This document shows positions 43,676 through 48,872 of a stretch of DNA of 48,872 nt, piece by piece. Position numbers and translations under genes: made by a program. The DNA is from Bacteroidaceae bacterium. GTDB lineage: Bacteria > Bacteroidota > Bacteroidia > Bacteroidales > Bacteroidaceae. The notes beneath the pieces were generated by a model. It saw only the letters and a list, made by a program, of their open reading frames with translations, had not been told where the DNA came from and did no database searches. The DNA is taken from positions 1 through 48,872 of the forward strand of contig JAFUVZ010000035.1 in assembly GCA_017471185.1 (NCBI GenBank), read 5' to 3'. How positions within the stretch are numbered: position 1 is the stretch's first letter; each line of letters opens with the position of its first letter.

Positions 43676-43885
43676 TTAAATTTTACTCTTTATATATGCC
43701 TTGTAAGAACCATATAAAATTACAGCGCCTACCAAAAAGCCTAAACCTACAAGCCACCAAGTACCCGCATCTTCTTTCATAATAGAAGATAATACCACAC
43801 CTGCAAATATCAACTTAGAAATATCTTCCAAGTATTTGCTAACCCTGTCATAAAGATCCTGTTTGTTTTTTCTTGTTAATTTCAT
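43676..43885 (-). CDS. Small two-span membrane protein (DUF6722-like)
   Basis: Protein of 69 residues: a basic, charged start (MKLTRKNKQDLYDRVSKYL), then two membrane helices (DISKLIFAGVVLSSI and WWLVGLGFLVGAVILYGSYK) joined by a short loop, and a lysine-rich end. The pattern resembles small Bacteroidales proteins annotated as DUF6722. Function unknown. It has a textbook promoter (43913-43943) and a 30-residue membrane peptide gene directly downstream, forming a two-gene operon. Confidence 0.72.
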   Translation of the reverse strand: MKLTRKNKQDLYDRVSKYLEDISKLIFAGVVLSSIMKEDAGTWWLVGLGFLVGAVILYGSYKAYIKSKI

Positions 43886-43912
43886 AGCTTAGAATTGTTA
43901 TGAATATCGAGA

Positions 43913-43943
43913 CAAAGGTAAAACAATAAAATGAGTCCTCAAA
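43913..43943 (-). promoter_or_regulatory. Promoter of the small membrane protein operon
   Basis: TTTG (43940-43943), a 19-bp spacer and TACCTTTG (43913-43920) on the minus strand: a perfect match, with a predicted leader of about 20-25 nt before ATG 43885. Confidence 0.78.
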
Positions 43944-43975
43944 GAAAAAAACTGGATTTTATGAAAAGCTACCCA

Positions 43976-45268
43976 CTACTTCTTGATGAACTCCACACGA
44001 CGGTTCTTGGCACGGCCTTCGTCAGTGCTGTTATCAGCAACTGGTTCATGGCTGCCCTTGCCCACTGGACGCAGGTTGAATGGATCGACGCCCTGACCTT
44101 CGAGGGCCTTCACCACTGCCTCTGCACGTTCCTGGCTCAATGGGTCGTTAATCTTGTCAGAGCCTTGGTTATCGGTATGGCCTTGTACTTCAAAGCGAGC
44201 CGTTGGGTTCTTCTTCATATACTCTGCCACCTTTTGGATTTCCTCCATTGACTCTGACTTCAAGGTTGCCTTGCCTGTCTCAAACAAGATATTGTTGGTA
44301 ACAAACTTTCCTGTTTCGGCAATAGCTTTCTCAACGGCAGCTGCTGCAGCAGATAAGTCAGTAGTCTGACGCTCGTATAGCTCAACGGCACCAGCGGCGA
44401 GAACTACATTGGCAACACCTCGGTAGGGATTCTCATCTTGAATAATGAAAGTAAATCGTGCAGGTGCCGCTACATTCGGAAGATTGATAAAGCGGTTACC
44501 ATTGACGTAGATTTTGATGGCACGCTTATTGAACGAGATGGCAAAATGGTTCCACTGACCAATCTTGATATATTTCTTCATATGATCCCAGTCAAAACTG
44601 CCTGTAACATTTTCATCAGTGCCGCCACCTTTCTTAAAACTATAGTTGCCATAAAAATCTGGATTACCCGGGCGATACCTCTTATAGACTTTGCCAAGCA
44701 CACTTCCGTTTGCATCATAAAAATTGAAATCAGACGGGAAATCAGCTATATCTCCTGCCTTGCAGAAGAATTCATCCCATTCAAGCGTGAAGACATCGGG
44801 CAAATAAGACTTCATATTCTCCATCAAAGGTGAAAACCAAGAGTCGGGGGCATTGCTGTGTGCATACTTCTTGCCGTTGATGGCAGCAATCTCTAAGCTA
44901 CCTTCGCTGATATCCCACTTTGACGGGAACTCACCCATCTGCTCGTTAGCAAAGTCATCTTCGAAGAGAATCACACTACCACGAACGAAGTCGCTCTTTA
45001 CATTCTCACCAACTGCATCTGGTGTATCATCTTCAGCTTCCTCTACCTCAGCCTCATCCCGATTGTTCTTAGCGTTAGAGCCGGATTGTCCGTCGAGCAC
45101 AGCATCAACGGCTTTGTCCTCTTCTCTCAGGACTTTATCCTCAACCTTTTGCTTGGCCTTCTCAACCACTTTCTTACCCAGATTCTTTATGAATCCCTGT
45201 GCATCGACATCAGCTGAGTAGCTCAACGCCAATGCCAGCATAGCCATAAACATCAGTATCCTTTTCAT
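43976..45268 (-). CDS. OmpA-domain protein with LamG-like middle domain
   Basis: Exported protein of 430 residues with a signal peptide (MKRILMFMAMLALALSYSADVDA). It has a lysine-rich helical stretch and an acidic linker (about 30-90), then a central beta-rich domain (SVILFEDDFANEQMGEFPSKWDI ... WNHFAISFNKRAIKIYVNGNRF) resembling concanavalin/LamG folds. The C-terminal OmpA-like peptidoglycan-binding domain has FETGKATLKSESMEEI, VQGHTDNQGSDKIN, LSQERAEAVVKAL and RAKNRRVEF. It probably ties the outer membrane to the wall and binds a carbohydrate or protein. It diverges from the two-component genes at 45439. Confidence 0.88.
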   Translation of the reverse strand: MKRILMFMAMLALALSYSADVDAQGFIKNLGKKVVEKAKQKVEDKVLREEDKAVDAVLDGQSGSNAKNNRDEAEVEEAEDDTPDAVGENVKSDFVRGSVILFEDDFANEQMGEFPSKWDISEGSLEIAAINGKKYAHSNAPDSWFSPLMENMKSYLPDVFTLEWDEFFCKAGDIADFPSDFNFYDANGSVLGKVYKRYRPGNPDFYGNYSFKKGGGTDENVTGSFDWDHMKKYIKIGQWNHFAISFNKRAIKIYVNGNRFINLPNVAAPARFTFIIQDENPYRGVANVVLAAGAVELYERQTTDLSAAAAAVEKAIAETGKFVTNNILFETGKATLKSESMEEIQKVAEYMKKNPTARFEVQGHTDNQGSDKINDPLSQERAEAVVKALEGQGVDPFNLRPVGKGSHEPVADNSTDEGRAKNRRVEFIKK

Positions 45269-45319
45269 AGCTTATCTCCTTTCATTTAATATTCTAAAAA
45301 ATAATCCTCTACAATTTTA

Positions 45320-45327
45320 CAAAAGTA
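45320..45327 (-). promoter_or_regulatory. -7 element of the OmpA-domain gene
   Basis: TACTTTTG on the minus strand; a TTGT lies at 45347-45350 with a 19-bp spacer. The -33 position abuts the dyad at 45349-45367. Confidence 0.6.
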
Positions 45328-45348
45328 TCGGTTATGCCACGTATGCAC

Positions 45349-45367
45349 AACCCCCCATTTGGGGGTT
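45349..45367. promoter_or_regulatory. GC-rich dyad between divergent genes
   Basis: AACCCCC-CATTT-GGGGGTT, a perfect 7-bp inverted repeat in the 170-bp region between the OmpA-domain gene and the histidine kinase gene, overlapping the -33 region of the former. On the plus strand it is followed by TTT and resembles a terminator, but no gene ends nearby, so a regulator-binding site is more likely. Confidence 0.45.
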
Positions 45368-45438
45368 TTTAAACCAAATCAACGTGTATTTTGCGTAAAA
45401 ACAAAACAGATTCAAGTAAAAATGCCTATCTTAGCAGA

Positions 45439-47364
45439 GTGAAAAAGAGGTTTGTCTTTATGATAGTTACAGGCGCATGGCTACTAATGCTCTGTGCCTC
45501 TAAAACGATGGCACAATACAGCGACCATCGCAACCGTCGTATTGACTCTTTGGAAACGGTCCTTGCCAGCCAGACTCCTCCCCAAGGCAAGCAGTTGCTG
45601 AGTGCTTATCTCGATCTGATGTGGGGCTACTTGCAGACCGACGGAGCCAAATCTTCCCTTTATGCCCGTAAGGCAGTGGCATTGAGCTATGAGATAGACG
45701 GCTTGAATGCCCGTGCTGACGCTTTGCGAATCTTGGGTTTAATCTCATACGGAGACAATGACTATGACACTGCCCTCTCCTATTTCAACCATGCCCTTGC
45801 TGTCACTGACTCTATGAAACTGTACCGTCAATACAAGGAAAGCGACATTGACGACAATTATTCCGCCCTCTATGGATCCATAGCCAATGTCTATAACATG
45901 CAGGACAAGGCTCTGCTCGCTATTGAATATTACCAGAAGGCATTGCTTATATTCGAGAAATACGGTTGGCATGAGAGCATGTGCATCCTGTATTATAATG
46001 TGGGAGAACTGCACCTGAGTATGGGAAACAACAAAGAGGCTGAGAGGAACTACCTGCTGGCGGTAGAACAGGGAAAGATAGCAGACGACTCGCTTTTAGT
46101 GGCAATGCCCCATAACGGTCTGGCCAAGATATTCATCAGCCAAAACGATTATGCGAAAGCCTTAGCAGCTGTGAACGCTTTACGCACCTATTATTATTCA
46201 CACAAGGATGAAGAACCGGCCTCCTACCTGGAAACCATTGCCCACGAAGCAGAGCTTGACCTGATGGAAGGGCATGAGGATATCATACAGGCGCAACAAC
46301 TGATAGACCAGGCATTGGCTGGAATCAATGACGATTTAGGCTCAGAGACACGTTCTACCGTCTATAGCGCAGCCGCATCGGTAGCGATGAAGCGAGGTTT
46401 GTGGAAACAGGCGTTGGAGTATGCGACAATGGCAAAAGATACAGATCCTGACGAAACCTATAGCGATGTCGAAAACTATGAGCAGTTGGCTGTGATTTAT
46501 GCCCAATTAGGGAATCAAAAAGAGGCCAGCCACTATGTCAGCAAGCTACGTCAAAGCATGGAAAGGTTTGCTACTGAGCATTACCAGAGCAGCATTTCAC
46601 AGATGGAAGTGCAATACCAGACCTTGCAGAAGGAACAGGAGATAGAGCAACTGACACAGGAAAAACGATGGCTGACTTGGGGTACTATGCTGGCAGGCGT
46701 GATCTTAGTTTTGCTGCTGGCACTGCTGTTCTTTGTCATCCGATGGAACGCATTGAGACGCAAGCACCATGAGATATTGGCACGTATGGAAGGAGAGGCT
46801 GAAGAGCGTGTCCGCATCGGACGCGACCTGCACGACCGCATGGGTGCCTTGCTGACAGGCATCAAGCTCAATCTCGAGCTGTTTGTCAAAAATAACCAGG
46901 ACACTCAGTCAAAAGAGAATGCGCTACAGTTGACTGATGAAGCCATGACGGAAATGCGGAACCTCGCCCATCACCTGATGCCCGACTCCTTGAAACGTTA
47001 TGGTCTGAAGACAGCCATCAGCAACTTCTGCCAGACCATACCCAGTGTCAGCTTCAGCTTTATCGGAACGGAAAAGAGGATAGAGAAAAGAAAGGAAGAA
47101 GCGTTATACTACCTTGTGCACGAGCTGGTGAACAACGCTGCGAAGAACGCACAAGCCAGACACATTGCTGTGCAGCTTATCATGCAGCCCGACTATACGG
47201 CCTTGAATGTGAGTGATGACGGGAAAGGAATGCCAGCAGAGGAAGAATCACTGCGATTCGGCATGGAGAGCATTGGGCATCGGGTGAAGGCCATTGGGGG
47301 GCAGCTTGACATCGACTCGAAGCCAGGGGAAGGGACGGAGGTGAATATAGAGATAAAAGAATGA
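45439..47364 (+). CDS. TPR-containing histidine kinase (HisKA_3 type)
   Basis: Hybrid of sensor and kinase, 641 residues. A signal peptide (MKKRFVFMIVTGAWLLMLC...) begins at GTG 45439, my preferred start; a TTG at 45391 would add an unlikely extension. Residues about 30-390 carry several TPR repeats facing the periplasm, a membrane span is at about 411-438, and the HisKA_3 dimerisation domain has H465 (GRDLHDRMGALLTGIKLNLEL). The HATPase part has LVHELVNNAAKNAQA and SDDGKGMP. This layout is common in Bacteroidetes. The partner response regulator starts 3 bp downstream. Confidence 0.88.
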   Translation: MKKRFVFMIVTGAWLLMLCASKTMAQYSDHRNRRIDSLETVLASQTPPQGKQLLSAYLDLMWGYLQTDGAKSSLYARKAVALSYEIDGLNARADALRILGLISYGDNDYDTALSYFNHALAVTDSMKLYRQYKESDIDDNYSALYGSIANVYNMQDKALLAIEYYQKALLIFEKYGWHESMCILYYNVGELHLSMGNNKEAERNYLLAVEQGKIADDSLLVAMPHNGLAKIFISQNDYAKALAAVNALRTYYYSHKDEEPASYLETIAHEAELDLMEGHEDIIQAQQLIDQALAGINDDLGSETRSTVYSAAASVAMKRGLWKQALEYATMAKDTDPDETYSDVENYEQLAVIYAQLGNQKEASHYVSKLRQSMERFATEHYQSSISQMEVQYQTLQKEQEIEQLTQEKRWLTWGTMLAGVILVLLLALLFFVIRWNALRRKHHEILARMEGEAEERVRIGRDLHDRMGALLTGIKLNLELFVKNNQDTQSKENALQLTDEAMTEMRNLAHHLMPDSLKRYGLKTAISNFCQTIPSVSFSFIGTEKRIEKRKEEALYYLVHELVNNAAKNAQARHIAVQLIMQPDYTALNVSDDGKGMPAEEESLRFGMESIGHRVKAIGGQLDIDSKPGEGTEVNIEIKE

Positions 47365-47367
47365 GCT

Positions 47368-48009
47368 ATGTACAAGATTATCATCGCAGACGACCACTTG
47401 ATAGTGACCGAAGGTGTCACCCGAATCATCCAAGAGATACGTACTTTGGAAGGTGAGCCATTCGGCGACGTTATCGCCACAGTGAACTCATTGGATGAGT
47501 GTCAGCTGAAGTGTCAGGAACTACAGCCCGACCTGTTGCTGCTCGATGTAGCCATGGGAGACGGTGACGGAATAGACTGTATGAAAGAATTGCGCCATGC
47601 AGCTCCCGCCATGAAGATCCTCATTCTTACCATCTACTCAGAGCCGGCAGTTGTGAGCCGAGCCATAGCAGCAGGAGCAGATGGCTATGTCGTGAAGACC
47701 GCAGGCATTGAAGAGTTTACCCTTGCCCTGCGTAAGGTGATGGACGGAGACATCTATATCAGTAAAGATGCCAGAAATCAAGTGAAAGACCATCCTTACG
47801 GACTGGGTAACGACAGTATCTCACTTACCAGAAGGGAAAAAGATGTATTAGGTTTGTTGGCGAAAGGCTATACGATGAAGGAAATCGCTTCAGAGCTCTG
47901 TCTCAGTTTTGAGACCGTCCATAGCTATACCAAGTACCTGCGTGAGAAGCTTCATGCCAGCAATACGGCCTCAATGGTACGTATAGCTATTGAAAATCAT
48001 TTGATTTAG
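47368..48009 (+). CDS. NarL/LuxR-type response regulator
   Basis: Regulator of 213 residues: a receiver with acidic pair D8-D9 and phosphoacceptor D60 (LLLLDVAMGDGDG), and a C-terminal LuxR helix-turn-helix (SLTRREKDVLGLLAKGYTMKEIASELCLSFETVHSYTKYL). It follows the kinase in the same transcript. Its stop overlaps by 4 bp the end of a convergent gene fragment. Confidence 0.93.
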   Translation: MYKIIIADDHLIVTEGVTRIIQEIRTLEGEPFGDVIATVNSLDECQLKCQELQPDLLLLDVAMGDGDGIDCMKELRHAAPAMKILILTIYSEPAVVSRAIAAGADGYVVKTAGIEEFTLALRKVMDGDIYISKDARNQVKDHPYGLGNDSISLTRREKDVLGLLAKGYTMKEIASELCLSFETVHSYTKYLREKLHASNTASMVRIAIENHLI

Positions 48010-48260
48010 CTGCCGGCACGTTTCAGCCCCAGCAGCTTGAAATCCAGCACGCGTGTCATGCCCTGCGGGGCATGTGTGAAGAAATCACCGGCCTTGCCGT
48101 CCGCATAAAACTGCTGGAATCCGTATGTGCCCTCACCCTGCACCAGCACGCTGTCACCCAGATAACCGTAGATGAGGTAAGCGTGGTTATGGTCCCTCTT
48201 CACTGTTATACTTGTTATATTTATTTGCCAATGCACCAACGCACCAGCGCACCATTTCAT
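48006..48260 (-). pseudogene. C-terminal gene fragment fused to a microsatellite
   Basis: Frame of 84 residues. The last 65 (from about TVKRDHNHAYLIYGYLGDSVLVQ to FKLLGLKRAGS) look like the well-conserved C-terminus of a larger protein. The first 12 residues (MKWCAGALVHWQ) are simply the translation of the microsatellite at 48228-48257. The body of the gene has been lost at the repeat, so I regard it as a remnant. I do not recognise the parent family. Confidence 0.55.
48228..48257. repeat. Octamer microsatellite, left inverted arm
   Basis: Thirty bases built of 8-bp units (GGTGCGTT-type, read on the minus strand). It is inverted relative to 48400-48429, with 27 of 30 positions matching. Confidence 0.8.
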
Positions 48261-48317
48261 ATTTCAATTTCGCTTTTTCAGCAGCAGGTTGGGGAACCAA
48301 AGACTTAATATTATAAT

Positions 48318-48359
48318 TTTATTATTAATAATATTATATATAATATTATTAATAATAAA
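48318..48359. repeat. 42-bp perfect AT palindrome
   Basis: A and T only; every base pairs with its mirror position and the centre is TATATA. It could extrude as a cruciform or form a perfect RNA hairpin. It is bracketed by the inverted octamer microsatellites. Confidence 0.9.
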
Positions 48360-48399
48360 GCATCCCTGGCAGGTGAAGGGTGCGCATATTTCAAATCAC

Positions 48400-48429
48400 A
48401 AATGGTGCGTTGGTGCGTTGGTGCGCTGG
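48400..48429. repeat. Octamer microsatellite, right inverted arm
   Basis: Units of GGTGCGTT on the plus strand, mirror image of 48228-48257. The two arms lie at roughly equal distance from the palindrome. Confidence 0.8.
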
Positions 48430-48711
48430 CAGCAAATCACCCGCTTAGGGCATGAATTGACGGGAACGCTTTCCGATGGCCTTGAGAATCGAACCTGGAG
48501 CTGTCAGGAACGTTTTTCGCCTGAAAAGTGCCCTCCAGGGCTGATAATCCCCCTCAGTGCATATATGAGGCTGTAGGAGCGTATGTCATGTTTTTCATGC
48601 GTGTTTACAAAGCATGGAAATAATGCGGTGATTTTAAATTAAAATGTTGTTTATCAACGCATTAACATTCAAATTATTTTTATGTTTTTCCAATAATAAT
48701 CACGAAAACGT
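48430..48711. other. Intergenic DNA before the HU gene, nothing recognised
   Basis: A moderately GC-rich stretch (about 48430-48590) followed by AT-rich DNA. One plus-strand reading frame that crosses the microsatellite has no coding character. No RNA gene was recognised. Confidence 0.4.
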
Positions 48712-48742
48712 TTTGACACGCAGACGGAAAACAGTACCTTTG
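48712..48742 (+). promoter_or_regulatory. Promoter of the HU-like gene
   Basis: TTTG (48712-48715), a 19-bp spacer and TACCTTTG (48735-48742): a perfect match to the Bacteroidetes consensus, with a leader of about 50 nt. Confidence 0.8.
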
Positions 48743-48800
48743 TCTTGCAATCGATTGACAAGACTACCTGATTTATTAACCTTTAAACTAAACTTTAACT

Positions 48801-48872
48801 ATGGCAAAGATTTTTTACGAGTTGAGGAAGAACACCAACGACAAGACTAAGGCCAACGGCAAGTATTACGCC
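48801..48872 (+). CDS. HU-family DNA-binding protein (partial)
   Basis: The first 24 codons only; the gene runs off the right edge. The start MAKIFYELRKN followed by a basic stretch and GKYYA matches the N-terminus of the Bacteroidetes-specific HU-like family (compare the usual 'GKWYAR'). Nucleoid-associated DNA binding is inferred from the family. The strong promoter suits an abundant protein. Confidence 0.7.
   Translation, partial: MAKIFYELRKNTNDKTKANGKYYA

Noticed and set aside
45427-45434. TATCTTAG as promoter of the histidine kinase gene
   Set aside because: One base off the consensus, no -33 box, and it would leave almost no leader before the GTG; not strong enough to annotate.
48289-48576. 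Plus-strand frame of 95 codons
   Set aside because: It runs through the AT palindrome and the microsatellite; the sequence has no protein-like features.

Overview
The window looks like a chromosomal segment of a Bacteroidales bacterium, most likely Prevotella/Segatella-like and plant-polysaccharide-degrading. The evidence is the gene content (class II xylose isomerase, BspA-type leucine-rich lipoprotein, DUF4492-cydAB, DUF6722-like membrane peptide, Bacteroidetes-type HU) and a strongly recurring Bacteroidetes promoter signature: TAnnTTTG just upstream of many starts, in several cases with TTTG 19-20 bp further upstream. No rRNA, tRNA, CRISPR array or intact mobile element was recognised. Statements about families rest on reading the translated proteins, not on database searches.

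Layout. 1-424: a leftward promoter for something beyond the left edge. 425-7627: ESS-family glutamate symporter; xylB-xylA-aguB operon on the minus strand, with a terminator and promoter sharing bases in front of it; a small winged-helix protein; a LUD-domain protein plus Gfo/Idh/MocA oxidoreductase pair. 7727-9110: EamA transporter, then a repeat island with a REP-like inverted pair between two 67-bp direct repeats. 9116-11799: a fimbrillin/EF-hand/BspA lipoprotein with a long, structured 5' leader, then three 22-bp tandem repeats. 11800-15910: DUF1015 protein, umuD and umuC; umuC overlaps a secreted CE2-like SGNH esterase tail to tail. 16013-22617: msrA, MORN-repeat protein, catalytically degenerate M16 protein, a FolK-KdsB fusion, and PBP1A.

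22721-26791: a four-gene operon with three consecutive ATGA overlaps (GH109-like lipoprotein, NahK-like sugar kinase, AraC regulator, Sel1-repeat protein), consistent with release and phosphorylation of N-acetylhexosamine. 26842-32909: the cytochrome bd cluster (DUF4492, cydA, cydB), interrupted by a 1001-residue secreted protein that joins a complete cellobiose-2-epimerase-type domain to a GH-A/GH30-like hydrolase. 33067-39634: TolC, MacA-like adaptor, MacB-like ATPase and permease, then a LytS-type kinase and LytTR regulator. 39718-41443: AMP-binding acyl-CoA ligase with its own promoter and terminator. 41444-42231: decayed ORF6N and peptidase M15 pieces. 42359-43550: GH5 lipoprotein. 43565-43943: a two-gene operon of tiny membrane proteins, one only 30 residues long. 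43976-48009: an OmpA-domain protein diverging from a TPR histidine kinase and NarL-type regulator. 48006-48872: a gene fragment, a 42-bp perfect palindrome between inverted microsatellites, and the start of an HU gene.

The strongest candidates for something undescribed are the secreted epimerase-hydrolase fusion inside the cyd cluster, the FolK-KdsB fusion, the GH109-kinase-AraC-Sel1 operon, the micro-membrane-protein operon, and the repeat architectures (REP-like pair, heptamer repeats, 42-bp palindrome).
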